From the NCBI GenBank assembly GCA_900545285.1, contig UQYK01000020.1, positions 1 to 30,582 of the forward strand: a DNA stretch of 30,582 bases. The letters are read 5' to 3'. The translations under genes and the position numbers were made by a program. Shown here piece after piece: positions 13,750 to 20,996 of the stretch (within the stretch, counting starts at the first letter, position 1; each line of letters opens with the position of its first letter). The notes under the pieces were generated by a model. It did no database searches. It was not told the DNA's origin and was given only the letters and a program-made list of their open reading frames with translations. Origin of the DNA: an uncultured Ruminococcus sp. (GTDB taxonomy: Bacteria; Bacillota; Clostridia; Oscillospirales; Ruminococcaceae).

Positions 13750-15117
13750 TTATTTTCCCACGCAGAACCGGGAGAACACATCATCCACCACGGCCTCAGA
13801 CACCCGCTCTCCGGTGAGGGAGAGCAGGGAATCGGCGGCCTCTTCCAGGAGCACAGTAACGGCATCCAGTAGTTCCCCCTGTGCCAGCGCATCCAGCGCC
13901 AGCTGAATCTGCTCCTTTGCCTGCTCCAGGCATTGCTTTTGCCGGGCGTTGGAGACGATTCCCAGTTCCGGGGTGACCTGCTCCGTGTAGAACAGCTGTT
14001 CCACCGCCTGGCGGAGGGCTTCCAGGCCGTCTCCGTCCTTTGCCGTCATGGGAATCACATAGGAAAACCGCTTTTGCAGCTGTTCCAGATCCAGCCGGGC
14101 GGTCTGGTCGGACTTATTGGCAATGGCAATCACCGGCTGCTGCGCCGGAAGCTGTTCCATCATGCGGCGGTCGTCTGCATCCAGCGGCCGCGCAGTATCA
14201 AACACCGCCAGAATCAGATCTGCCTGGCGGAGCCGTTCCTCTGCAATCTGCACGCCCATCTGTTCAATGACATCCTGGGTTTCCCGGAGTCCGGCGGTGT
14301 CCCACAGGCGCAGAGTCACATTCCCCAGGCGGATTTCTTCTTCCACCACGTCACGGGTGGTGCCGGCAATCTCTGTGACAATGCTCCGGTTACAGCCGGA
14401 GAGCAGATTGAAGAGGGTGGATTTTCCCACATTGGGCTTTCCCACAATCACCGCAGACACCCCGGAGCGGAGAATCCGGCCGTAGGTGTAGGTGGCAAGG
14501 GTTTCTTCCAGCTGTGTCACAACCGGCCGCAGAGAGGCCTCCAGGCTCTCCGGCGTAACGGCAGGGATTTCATCCTCCGGATAGTCGGCCCAGGCGGCCA
14601 GATCCCCCAGGCTGCGGACAAGCCCCTGGGAAATCTGCTGCACACGGCGGAACAGGGCACCGTTTTGCTGGGCGCGGGCAAAGGAAAGCTCCCGCTGGCC
14701 GGCGGCGCCGATGACATCCATCACGGCCTCGGCCTGTGTCAGTGTCATTTTGCCGGAGAGAAAAGCACGCTTAGTGAACTCTCCCGGCTCCGCAGGGGCG
14801 GCTCCGGCGGCCAGAAGCGCCTCCAGCAGCTGTCCGGTGACATACAGTCCCCCATGGCAGGAAAGCTCTGCTACGTCCTCTCCGGTGTAGCTGTGGGGGG
14901 CGCGAAAGACGGTAAGGATGCCGTCATCCAGTTCTTTGCCGTCCGGGGTGCAGAAAGTGCCGTAGGTACAGGTATAGCCCTCCATTTCTGCCGGCTGCTT
15001 TCCGGATACGCTGCGAAAGCATGCTCCGGCAATGGACAGCGCCTTCGGGCCGGATACCCGGACAACCGCAATTCCGCCGGCGGCATGGGGCGTTGCAATG
15101 GCTGCAATGGTTTTCAT
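13750..15117 (-). CDS. mnmE: tRNA modification GTPase MnmE (TrmE)
   Basis: A 455-residue GTPase, partner of MnmG in U34 modification. The N-terminal formyl-THF-binding domain spans about 1-118. The G domain has GKPNVGKS (226-233), DTAG (273-276) and NKSD (334-337), all intact. The protein ends in FCVGK with the conserved Cys452 of the C-x-G-K motif. Start at 15117 has AAGGAG 8 nt upstream. A strong terminator (15138-15175) lies only 20 nt before the start, leaving no room for a normal promoter, so mnmE must depend on read-through or on a signal I cannot see. Confidence 0.96.
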   Translation of the reverse strand: MKTIAAIATPHAAGGIAVVRVSGPKALSIAGACFRSVSGKQPAEMEGYTCTYGTFCTPDGKELDDGILTVFRAPHSYTGEDVAELSCHGGLYVTGQLLEALLAAGAAPAEPGEFTKRAFLSGKMTLTQAEAVMDVIGAAGQRELSFARAQQNGALFRRVQQISQGLVRSLGDLAAWADYPEDEIPAVTPESLEASLRPVVTQLEETLATYTYGRILRSGVSAVIVGKPNVGKSTLFNLLSGCNRSIVTEIAGTTRDVVEEEIRLGNVTLRLWDTAGLRETQDVIEQMGVQIAEERLRQADLILAVFDTARPLDADDRRMMEQLPAQQPVIAIANKSDQTARLDLEQLQKRFSYVIPMTAKDGDGLEALRQAVEQLFYTEQVTPELGIVSNARQKQCLEQAKEQIQLALDALAQGELLDAVTVLLEEAADSLLSLTGERVSEAVVDDVFSRFCVGK

Positions 15118-15137
15118 GCAATTTCTCCTTTTCTTCC

Positions 15138-15175
15138 AAAAAACGGGCTGCCGAATTCCGTGCAGCCCGTTTTTT
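15138..15175 (-). terminator. Terminator between khpB and mnmE
   Basis: A 14-bp stem (AAAAAACGGGCTGC with its complement, 10-nt loop) with a T run after it on the minus strand. It ends the yidC-khpB transcript just before mnmE. Confidence 0.87.
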
Positions 15176-15187
15176 CATTTTGTGGAT

Positions 15188-15203
15188 TGTTTCACGTGAA
15201 ACA
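15188..15203. other. parS site 4, after khpB
   Basis: TGTTTCACGTGAAACA, perfect, between the khpB stop (15209) and its terminator. Confidence 0.96.
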
Positions 15204-15208
15204 TCACG

Positions 15209-16201
15209 TTAAAACTCGATCTTTCCGTACAGGCCGGCGTTCAGCTCGTCCTCCGGCTTCGGCTTCTTATAATCCCGTTCAAAGCTGGTCTTCATGGAGT
15301 CCAGATTCTTACGCTTGAAGTCCTCCGGGCCGCGCTCCCGATACGGGCGCTTTCCGCCGTGGTTCTGGCCGTTCCGGCCGCCCCGGTTTCCGCCCTGCCG
15401 GCGGCCGTTGACAGAAGAAACCACAACCTTCCGGTACGGGTCTTCTCCCACGCTCCGGGAGGTAACGCCGTCAATCTCCGCGATCCGGCTGTGAATGATC
15501 CGTCGCTCATAGGGGTTCATCGGTTCCAGTGTGGTAGAACGTCCGGTGCGCAGTACGCTCCGTGCAATCTTTTCTGCCAGCTGTTCCAGTGTCTTGCGGC
15601 GCTTTTCCCGATAGCCGTTGCTGTCCAGGAGCAGGCGGCAGTAGGTTTCGCTGTCCTTATTGACCAGAATCGAGGCCAGGTACTGAATGGAATCCAGCGT
15701 TTCGCCCCGGCGGCCGATGATGGTGCCGCTCTTGTTCTGGCTGGAGATTTCCATGCGGACGCCGTTTGCGGTCTGCATGACGGTAATTTCGGTCTCAATG
15801 CCCATTTCCCGATAAATGTTCTGTACATATGCCTTGGCATGTCTCAGATTTTCGGACATATCCGCATCTGTCAGAATCTTTTCGACTGCTTCTGATTCAA
15901 TGCCCCGTGTGGAAACGTGCTTTTCTGTTTCCGCAGGCTTTGCTGCTGCCGGCGCGGTTTCTGCCATTGCAGGAGCCGGTGCCGCCGGGGTCTCTTCCGG
16001 CACTGCTGCCGGAGCCGGAGCGACTTCTTCTACCGGCTCATAGGAAGCCTCTACCTGTGCCTCCCGTTTTACTTTCCCAAACAATGACTTTTTCGGTTCT
16101 TCCAGGATACGGAACACTATATAATCCACGGATACGCCAAATTTTGCAGAGGCCATCTGCTTTGCTTCTTCAATCGTTTTGGCTGTAAAAATCTCTTTCA
16201 T
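15209..16201 (-). CDS. khpB: RNA-binding protein KhpB (Jag/EloR)
   Basis: A 330-residue RNA-binding protein that with KhpA affects cell elongation and division genes in Gram-positives. The Jag N-terminal domain is at about 1-55 (KEIFTAKTIEEAKQMAS, then KKSLFG). A Pro/Ala/Glu linker follows (56-95). The type II KH domain has GTIIGRRGETLDSIQYL (159-175, GRRG at 163-166). The R3H domain has NPYERRIIH with Arg233 and His237. A C-terminal extension (265-330) rich in Arg, Gly and Asn (RRQGGNRGGRNGQNHGG) is beyond the usual end and probably adds RNA affinity. Start at 16201 places AAAGGG about 12 nt upstream; ATG 16213 would overlap that site. It lies 153 nt after yidC, a gap that holds one hairpin (16333-16351) without a U-tract. 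Confidence 0.93.
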   Translation of the reverse strand: MKEIFTAKTIEEAKQMASAKFGVSVDYIVFRILEEPKKSLFGKVKREAQVEASYEPVEEVAPAPAAVPEETPAAPAPAMAETAPAAAKPAETEKHVSTRGIESEAVEKILTDADMSENLRHAKAYVQNIYREMGIETEITVMQTANGVRMEISSQNKSGTIIGRRGETLDSIQYLASILVNKDSETYCRLLLDSNGYREKRRKTLEQLAEKIARSVLRTGRSTTLEPMNPYERRIIHSRIAEIDGVTSRSVGEDPYRKVVVSSVNGRRQGGNRGGRNGQNHGGKRPYRERGPEDFKRKNLDSMKTSFERDYKKPKPEDELNAGLYGKIEF

Positions 16202-16354
16202 AACCGTGCTCATCCCTTTCCATTTCTGCGGAGCTTCTATTTCCGCACTTATTTTTCTCTTTACGCAGTATGCAGTCAATCGCCGCACATTTCCTGTGAA
16301 AACAGATCTTCTTTTCTGTCTGCGCGTTCCAATCTGCATTTCAGATGCAGATGC

Positions 16355-17503
16355 TTACTTTTTCTCTTCCTTGCTGTCGGTTTCGCTTTCGTCATAGGAT
16401 TCCCCGTATTTTTCTGCCATATGCTTTCTGGCATCCTTCAGTACCTGTTGATTGTACTTGGAGAGTTCGTTCCGGGACATATCCTTGGTGTCTTCTTCAT
16501 AGCGTGCCCGCTTCTGCTGGCCTTCAGACAGTTCCTGTGCGCCCATCATCTTCTGCATGAAGCTCTTTTTGCCGTTGGCATACTTCTTCTGCATCTTCTT
16601 ATTCTGCTTTTCGCAGAGTTCTTCTGTCCGCTTCGGGGTGAAATAGAGGTTCAGACCAATGGTCTGGAGCAGGGAGAAGAAGGAAGAGCAAACCCAGTAG
16701 AAACCAACGCCGGCCGGTACCTGGAAGGCAAACCAGACGGAGAAAATCGGCATGATATAGAGCATACCGTTCATGCAGCCCATGCCCTTCATGCCCGGAT
16801 TCCGCTTCTTCTGTACGACCTGCATATAGATCGTCAGGATCAGCTGCAAGACACCGGACAGAATCGGAATCATGAACAGGCCGATTGCAGTGGGTGTCCA
16901 GGAATCCGGATGCCAGGTGGGGATGCTCCCCAGATTCAGGCCGAACAGGTTAAACTTGTCATAGAACTCGGAAACCTGTGCGGAGAGGCTGTCTCCAAAG
17001 GTATCCAGGAAATCCGATGCGTGATCGTGGTGTGCTGTCAGTACGGTCAGCTCACGCCGCAGGCTGGTGCCCTGTTTCGCCAGATCCGGATCAATCTTCT
17101 GCACAATTTCAAATGCGCTGGAGATCACGCTGTCTTTCACCTTTAAGATATAGGACAGCGGCTTATAAACAACATCCAGAATGCCGAACAGGATAAAGAA
17201 CTGCAAAAACATAGGCAGGCAGGATGCGCCGGGATTGATATTTTCCTCCTGATACAGCTGCATCTGTGCTTCCTGGAGCTTTTGCGGTTCGCTTTTGTAC
17301 TTCTGCCGGAGTTTTTCCAGCTTGGGGTTCAGCCGCTGCATTCTGGCGGTATTCAGCTGCTGCTTGTACGAAATCGGAAACAAAATCAGTTTCGTAATGA
17401 TGGTGAACAGCAAAATCGCCAGCGCATAGTTGTCCACCAGGTCATAGATCAGACGCATGATCCAGCCAAACGGCTTACCACACAGATCATATAAAAAATC
17501 CAT
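16355..17503 (-). CDS. yidC: Membrane protein insertase YidC/OxaA
   Basis: A 382-residue insertase that helps proteins enter and fold in the cytoplasmic membrane, alone or with Sec. It is the short Gram-positive form without the large periplasmic domain. No lipoprotein signal with Cys is evident at the N-terminus (MDFLYDLCGKPFGWIMRLIY). The first core segment NYALAILLFTIITKLILFPI holds Lys38 where many homologues have the groove Arg. Further segments lie at about 95-122, 195-225 and 240-285, and the cytoplasmic tail is long and charged. A loop of about 70 residues (123-190) between the first and next core segments is larger than in Bacillus SpoIIIJ. It starts 8 nt after yidD, with AAAGGG upstream. 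Confidence 0.94.
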   Translation of the reverse strand: MDFLYDLCGKPFGWIMRLIYDLVDNYALAILLFTIITKLILFPISYKQQLNTARMQRLNPKLEKLRQKYKSEPQKLQEAQMQLYQEENINPGASCLPMFLQFFILFGILDVVYKPLSYILKVKDSVISSAFEIVQKIDPDLAKQGTSLRRELTVLTAHHDHASDFLDTFGDSLSAQVSEFYDKFNLFGLNLGSIPTWHPDSWTPTAIGLFMIPILSGVLQLILTIYMQVVQKKRNPGMKGMGCMNGMLYIMPIFSVWFAFQVPAGVGFYWVCSSFFSLLQTIGLNLYFTPKRTEELCEKQNKKMQKKYANGKKSFMQKMMGAQELSEGQQKRARYEEDTKDMSRNELSKYNQQVLKDARKHMAEKYGESYDESETDSKEEKK

Positions 17504-17511
17504 ATTATTTT

Positions 17512-17790
17512 TTAACCCTTTCTGTTGCGTAGAATATGTTGCTGCCGGGTGCCGGGAAAGGGAATCCGGGGCGGTTCCAGATGATCCGGCACCGGATCAA
17601 TTCCGCCGGGATTCCACGGATGACACCGCAGCAGACGCCGCACGGCCAAAAAGCCGCCCCGCAGTAGTCCAAACCGCAGGATTGCAGTATGCGCATAACA
17701 GGAACAGGTCGGATAAAACCGGCATACAGCCGGTGTCAGTCGGGAAAACCGCTGGTATAGACGGATCAGTGCCGCCGCGAGGTACCTCAA
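17512..17790 (-). CDS. yidD: Membrane protein insertion efficiency factor YidD
   Basis: A small basic protein that assists YidC-dependent insertion. The family core is clear: RYLAAALIRLYQRFSRLTP, then CRFYPTCSCYAHTAI and GLLRGGFLAVRRLLRCHPWNPGGIDPVP. I prefer the TTG start at 17790 (92 residues). It overlaps the rnpA stop in a TTGA arrangement, has a GGAGGGGGG site upstream and matches the family N-terminus. The ATG at 17826 (104 residues) is the alternative but overlaps rnpA by 40 nt. It lies between rnpA and yidC, its normal place. Confidence 0.9.
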   Translation of the reverse strand: MRYLAAALIRLYQRFSRLTPAVCRFYPTCSCYAHTAILRFGLLRGGFLAVRRLLRCHPWNPGGIDPVPDHLEPPRIPFPGTRQQHILRNRKG

Positions 17791-18155
17791 TCCGGTTTTC
17801 CCCCCTCCGACGGCGGTTCCATCCATCGCCGGATGCGGCTCAGTCCGCTCCCGGCCAGATAGTCACGCAGTTTTGTGGACGAAATGCCCACAATAGACGG
17901 CAGTGCCACAATCACCAGATCCAGCCCGGTAGGAAACATAGACTCTGTCTCCCGGTAAGCCTGCCGTATAATGCGCCGGGCACGGTTCCGCTGAACCGCC
18001 CCTCCTACTTTCTTGCCAACGGTTATTCCCAGCCGGTTATACCGGCGCCGTGTCTTTCTGACATAAATCACAACATAGGGGGAAACGAATTTTTTTCCAC
18101 GCCTGTACAATTGTAAAAAATCACGGTTTTGATTGAGAATATACGTTTTCTGCAT
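17787..18155 (-). CDS. rnpA: Ribonuclease P protein component
   Basis: A 122-residue basic protein, subunit of RNase P, which trims the 5' leader of tRNA precursors with the RNA subunit (not in this window). The signature KKVGGAVQRNRARRIIRQAYR (about 48-68) contains the RNR helix. The N-terminus MQKTYILNQNRDFLQLYRRG matches the family, fixing the start at 18155 with GGAG 8 nt upstream. A longer frame to 18239 reads into a hairpin region and was rejected. The gap to rpmH is 332 nt, far longer than usual, and holds two terminator-like structures, so rnpA may have its own promoter; I could not identify one. Confidence 0.95.
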   Translation of the reverse strand: MQKTYILNQNRDFLQLYRRGKKFVSPYVVIYVRKTRRRYNRLGITVGKKVGGAVQRNRARRIIRQAYRETESMFPTGLDLVIVALPSIVGISSTKLRDYLAGSGLSRIRRWMEPPSEGGKPD

Positions 18156-18313
18156 GGCATGCACTCCAACTTTACCGGCGCGCCGCGGAAAATACAGCCT
18201 TGTCCGCCAAAGGCGGCAAAAGGCACCTTCTCCCGGCACGCCCTCTGATCATCTGCCTGCTGCCCCCCCTGAAATCCAAGGGCAGCAAGGGTTTTTCTTC
18301 TGCTGTTTTCAAG
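18156..18313 (-). other. Upstream region of rnpA with two hairpins, no gene
   Basis: On the minus strand TGCTGCCC and GGGCAGCA form one hairpin (about 18254-18295), and CCGCC-TTT-GGCGG flanked by CCTT/AAGG another (about 18199-18226). No coding sequence is supported; an open frame spanning this and the next element is explained by the repeat. Confidence 0.4.
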
Positions 18314-18319
18314 AAAAAA

Positions 18320-18435
18320 GCGTATCCCGGCTTCGTCCCCCTGTCATTGGCACCGACACAGAACCACCCTACCTGCTTGCCGCCGGTAGGTGTTTTTCCA
18401 ATCGGCACGTCAGACAGTACGAATCCGGGATACGC
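18320..18435 (-). repeat. Large foldable inverted-repeat element in the rpmH-rnpA gap
   Basis: The ends 18320-18336 and 18419-18435 are complementary over 17 positions with one mismatch (GCGTATCCCGG and CCGGGATACGC are perfect). Inside, CTGTC/GACAG (18341-18345 with 18413-18417), ATTGG/CCAAT (18346-18350 with 18398-18402) and CCTACC/GGTAGG (18368-18373 with 18385-18390) nest in the same order, giving one long branched hairpin of about 116 nt. TTTTTT follows on the minus strand. It resembles a palindromic mobile or REP-like element, but could be a structured leader RNA or terminator. No known riboswitch motif was recognised. Confidence 0.6.
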
Positions 18436-18441
18436 TCCTCG

Positions 18442-18478
18442 AAAAAACAAAAGACCACAAACCAATGGCGTTGTGGTC
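18442..18478 (-). terminator. Terminator after rpmH
   Basis: GACCACAA (18453-18460) and TTGTGGTC (18471-18478) pair over 8 bp, followed on the minus strand by TTTTGTTTTTT. It lies 9 nt past the rpmH stop, so rpmH can be made as a single-gene RNA. Confidence 0.75.
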
Positions 18479-18487
18479 CGACTTCGA

Positions 18488-18622
18488 TCAGTGGCTCAGT
18501 CTTGCTCTGCCCCGTGCTCTTCTGCGAGCTAAAACCTTTCTACCGTTCGCAGTGGCCATTCTCTTCCGGAAGCCATGCACCTTTTTCCGATGAATCTTCT
18601 TCGGCTGATATGTTCTCTTCAA
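18488..18622 (-). CDS. rpmH: Ribosomal protein bL34
   Basis: A 44-residue, very basic protein of the large ribosomal subunit: KRTYQPKKIHRKKVHG, then FRKRMATANGRKVLARRRARGRARLSH, a textbook bL34. The start is a TTG at 18622, with GGGAGG 8 nt upstream; the longer frame from 18709 has no family support. It has a perfect consensus promoter (18719-18747). It is divergent from dnaA, with the left DnaA-box cluster between them. Confidence 0.97.
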   Translation of the reverse strand: MKRTYQPKKIHRKKVHGFRKRMATANGRKVLARRRARGRARLSH

Positions 18623-18718
18623 GACAGTAACCTCCCTTCTCTTTCGGCGAAACCAAAAAGGCTCCGCGCAGGCTGCTGGATTCTTACGAGGCAGCCCGCA
18701 CGAATCCATTTACAATAT

Positions 18719-18747
18719 ATTATAACCGATCCCATCCGGTTTGTCAA
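18719..18747 (-). promoter_or_regulatory. Promoter of rpmH
   Basis: Minus-strand TTGACA (18742-18747), 17-nt spacer, TATAAT (18719-18724): full consensus. RNA starts near 18712, about 90 nt before the rpmH TTG start. Confidence 0.92.
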
Positions 18748-18759
18748 GAGATTTTTTTA

Positions 18760-18955
18760 TTTTCCACGGATTTTCCACGCGTGTCCCCTTTCCGCAGGCT
18801 TTCTGCCGCCCGGAGTGCGCAGTGCCGGCCGGTTCCGGTGAGAGAAGTCCCCTTCTGTGCCCTTTTTTCGGGGAAAAGGGTTTTCCACCTTTTGCACAAG
18901 GGCTTATCCACAAATTCCACAGGGAAATTTCAGAGAAAACCCGAAGTTTTCCACA
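18760..18955. other. oriC, left DnaA-box cluster (rpmH-dnaA)
   Basis: Boxes: perfect TTATCCACA at 18904-18912; TTTTCCACA at 18947-18955; TTTTGCACA at 18890-18898; near-boxes TTTTCCACG at 18760-18768 and 18771-18779 and TTTTCCACC at 18881-18889. This matches the position of the upstream box clusters in bipartite origins such as that of B. subtilis. The 529-nt gap to dnaA holds no gene. Confidence 0.8.
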
Positions 18956-18963
18956 GAAGGGTC

Positions 18964-18992
18964 TTGATTTTCAACAATGAATATGGTATACT
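18964..18992 (+). promoter_or_regulatory. dnaA: Promoter of dnaA
   Basis: TTGATT (18964-18969), 17-nt spacer, TATACT (18987-18992). RNA would start near 18999, leaving a leader of about 150 nt. DnaA boxes just upstream would allow autoregulation by DnaA. Confidence 0.8.
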
Positions 18993-19004
18993 ATTATAGT
19001 ATAC
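18986..19004. promoter_or_regulatory. Perfect inverted repeat on the dnaA -10 box and start point
   Basis: GTATACTA-TTA-TAGTATAC: 8-bp perfect arms around 3 nt, covering the -10 box and the expected transcription start. It is not a DnaA box, parS or Noc site. Its placement is that of an operator. Confidence 0.5.
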
Positions 19005-19151
19005 GTGTCTGTTGAAACAGGCGCGGAAAACGCCGCGCAGCAAATTCCACTGCACTTTTTTGCTGCGGCAAAAAGAAATCAAAATCACAGGCTGGAGGCG
19101 GCTGCCGCTGCGGCCTGGGATTTTTCAGAAATAAAGGAGGACTCGCCCGAT

Positions 19152-20522
19152 ATGAACTCATTTGACGAAGTGTTTGCCCTGGTGAAACGGTATTGCCTGG
19201 AAAAAGGAAATATCCCGGAAGTTGCGGTAAAACTCTGGATTGATGCGCTCACCCCGGTACATCTGGACGGCACGACTGCACTGTTTACGGTACAGTCTGA
19301 ATTCCAGCGGGATGTTATTCTCAACAACTACGAATCTCTGCTGAAGGAAGCCTTTCTCAGCACGCTGGGCTTTGAAATTCATTTGGAAATCCAGGTGGAG
19401 GAATCCGGCGCACAGCCGAACCTGGATCCCCAGAAATCCCAGAATTACGACGAAATTGTACGCCGCCACGAGGAGCTGGAGCACAGCTTTGAAGGGGCAA
19501 ATTATGAATACACCTTCTCCACCTTCATTGTAGGTGGTTCCAATGAATTCGCCTATGCAGCCTGCACCGCAGTGGCAAAGGATCCGGGGAAGAATTACAA
19601 CCCGCTGTTTATCTACGGCCCCTCCGGACTGGGAAAAACCCATCTGATGCATGCCATTGCCCATGAGGTGCACCAGAATCACCCGGGATACAAGATTATT
19701 TATGTTACCAGCGAAGAATTCGGCAACGACCTGATTTCCAGCATCAATGACGGCAATACCGCACGGTTCCACGACAAATACCGGAACGCGGACGTGCTGC
19801 TCATTGACGATATCCAGTTCTTCAGCAACAAAGAGCGGATGCAGGAAGAATTCTTCCATACCTTCAACAAGCTCCATGCAGAGGGCAAGCAGATTGTCAT
19901 TACATCAGATAAGCCGCCGAAGGAGCTGAAAACTCTGGAAGAACGAATCCGGAGCCGGTTTGAATGGGGTCTGATTACTGACATCACCACACCGGACTTT
20001 GAAACCCGGATTGCCATTATCCGCCGGAAGGCAGAGCTGCTGGATCTGTACATCCCGGACGATGTGTCGGAATTTATCGCAAATCGCCTGAAAACCAACA
20101 TCCGTCAGCTGGAAGGCGCGGTAAAAAAGCTGAAAGCCCTCAAGCATCTGGCCGGTTCGCCCCCGTCTATCTCCATGGCACAGAGCGTCATTAAGGATAT
20201 TCTCAGCGATGATCAGCCGGTACCCATTACCGTAGAGAAAATTATTGTGGAAGTGGCAGATGTCTACGGCGTTTCTCCGGAAGATATCCGCAGCAGCAAG
20301 CGCTCCAGCCAGATTTCTACCGCCCGAAAAGTGGCCATCTATGTGGTACGGGAAATTACCCAGATGCCGCTTCAGGCCATTGGCACGGAATTCGGCGGCA
20401 GAGACCATTCTACTATTGTTTATTCCATCAGCAATATTGAAACAGCAATGAAACACGACGAACATTTAAAGCAGCTGGTAGAGGATATCATCAAGAACAT
20501 TCGCAGCAAGAGTCACGCCTGA
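19152..20522 (+). CDS. dnaA: Chromosomal replication initiator DnaA
   Basis: A 456-residue AAA+ initiator that binds DnaA boxes, melts oriC and loads the helicase. Domain I is about 1-80; a short linker follows. The AAA+ domain has Walker A GPSGLGKT (156-163) and Walker B LLIDDIQFF (about 216-224). Domain IV carries the signature ISTARKVAIYVVREIT with GGRDHST near 415-421. Start at 19152 has AAAGGAGG 11 nt upstream. The longer frame from GTG 19005 begins almost at the transcription start and lacks family similarity. It is transcribed away from the left box cluster towards dnaN, with oriC sequences on both sides. Confidence 0.98.
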   Translation: MNSFDEVFALVKRYCLEKGNIPEVAVKLWIDALTPVHLDGTTALFTVQSEFQRDVILNNYESLLKEAFLSTLGFEIHLEIQVEESGAQPNLDPQKSQNYDEIVRRHEELEHSFEGANYEYTFSTFIVGGSNEFAYAACTAVAKDPGKNYNPLFIYGPSGLGKTHLMHAIAHEVHQNHPGYKIIYVTSEEFGNDLISSINDGNTARFHDKYRNADVLLIDDIQFFSNKERMQEEFFHTFNKLHAEGKQIVITSDKPPKELKTLEERIRSRFEWGLITDITTPDFETRIAIIRRKAELLDLYIPDDVSEFIANRLKTNIRQLEGAVKKLKALKHLAGSPPSISMAQSVIKDILSDDQPVPITVEKIIVEVADVYGVSPEDIRSSKRSSQISTARKVAIYVVREITQMPLQAIGTEFGGRDHSTIVYSISNIETAMKHDEHLKQLVEDIIKNIRSKSHA

Positions 20523-20533
20523 TGGTACTTTGA

Positions 20534-20941
20534 TTTTCCACGAAGTTTGCACAGTGGAAATTGGGGAAATGATGCGGGCCAGTTTGGCATATCCACAGAA
20601 TTGCACAGAAAAAGTACGGTTTTCCACAGCAGTTTCAACAGGTTGTGGAAAAGTCAGAATGAAAAAAGTTTTCCCTTCCCGTCCCAGAAAAAAGATATCT
20701 CCGGATTTGGTTTCCACAAGGGCGTGTTGAGAAAGGGAAAATCCGGTTTCCACAGTGTGTGGAATGTGGAATGCGGAGAAGATGCAGTTTCCACGAAATT
20801 TTCCACTTATTTTGCAAATCCACTCCACGAATTTCAACAGTTTCCACGGAAAGGGAAAGTTTGCACTTTTCCGGAAATTCTTAACGCATGCACTGTGGAA
20901 TAAAATGCTCGCAAAACCCCGGAATATGGACGGTTTCCACA
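20534..20941. other. oriC, dense DnaA-box array between dnaA and dnaN
   Basis: Many copies of a TTTCCACA core: TTTTCCACA at 20620-20628 and reverse at 20644-20652; GTTTCCACA at 20710-20718, 20746-20754 and 20933-20941; ATATCCACA at 20589-20597; reverse CATTCCACA twice at 20758-20773; TATTCCACA reverse at 20894-20902; and several with the last base changed (20534-20542, 20787-20795, 20799-20807). None is a perfect TTATCCACA. The 680-nt dnaA-dnaN gap has no gene. Confidence 0.8.
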
Positions 20942-20990
20942 TTTTCCGGATCCCTATTACTACTACTATTTTATTTTTTCTTTGTATTCT
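20942..20990. other. oriC unwinding region: GC-rich spacer, DnaA-trios, AT-rich stretch
   Basis: Right after the box at 20933-20941 comes a GC-rich spacer (CCGGATCCC, 20946-20954), then TATTACTACTACTATTTT (20955-20972), whose complement read 3' to 5' is a run of A/G-A-T triplets (AAT, GAT, GAT, GAT). This is the DnaA-trio arrangement known from B. subtilis, where DnaA forms a filament on one strand. T-rich DNA follows to 20990 and is the likely first melted segment. Confidence 0.8.
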
Positions 20991-20996
20991 GTGATT

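Noticed and set aside
18320..18435. SRP RNA, 6S RNA or a known riboswitch
   Set aside because: The signature loops of SRP RNA and the conserved cores of the common riboswitches are absent; only the overall length and hairpin form are similar.
18172..18465. 97-codon open frame on the minus strand in the rpmH-rnpA gap
   Set aside because: It follows the inverted-repeat element and two hairpins exactly. No ribosome site or known family was seen; structure explains the open frame better than coding. A tiny gene cannot be fully excluded.
19005..19151. 49-codon N-terminal extension of dnaA from GTG
   Set aside because: It starts at the expected transcription start, has no ribosome site and no DnaA similarity; AAAGGAGG precedes 19152.
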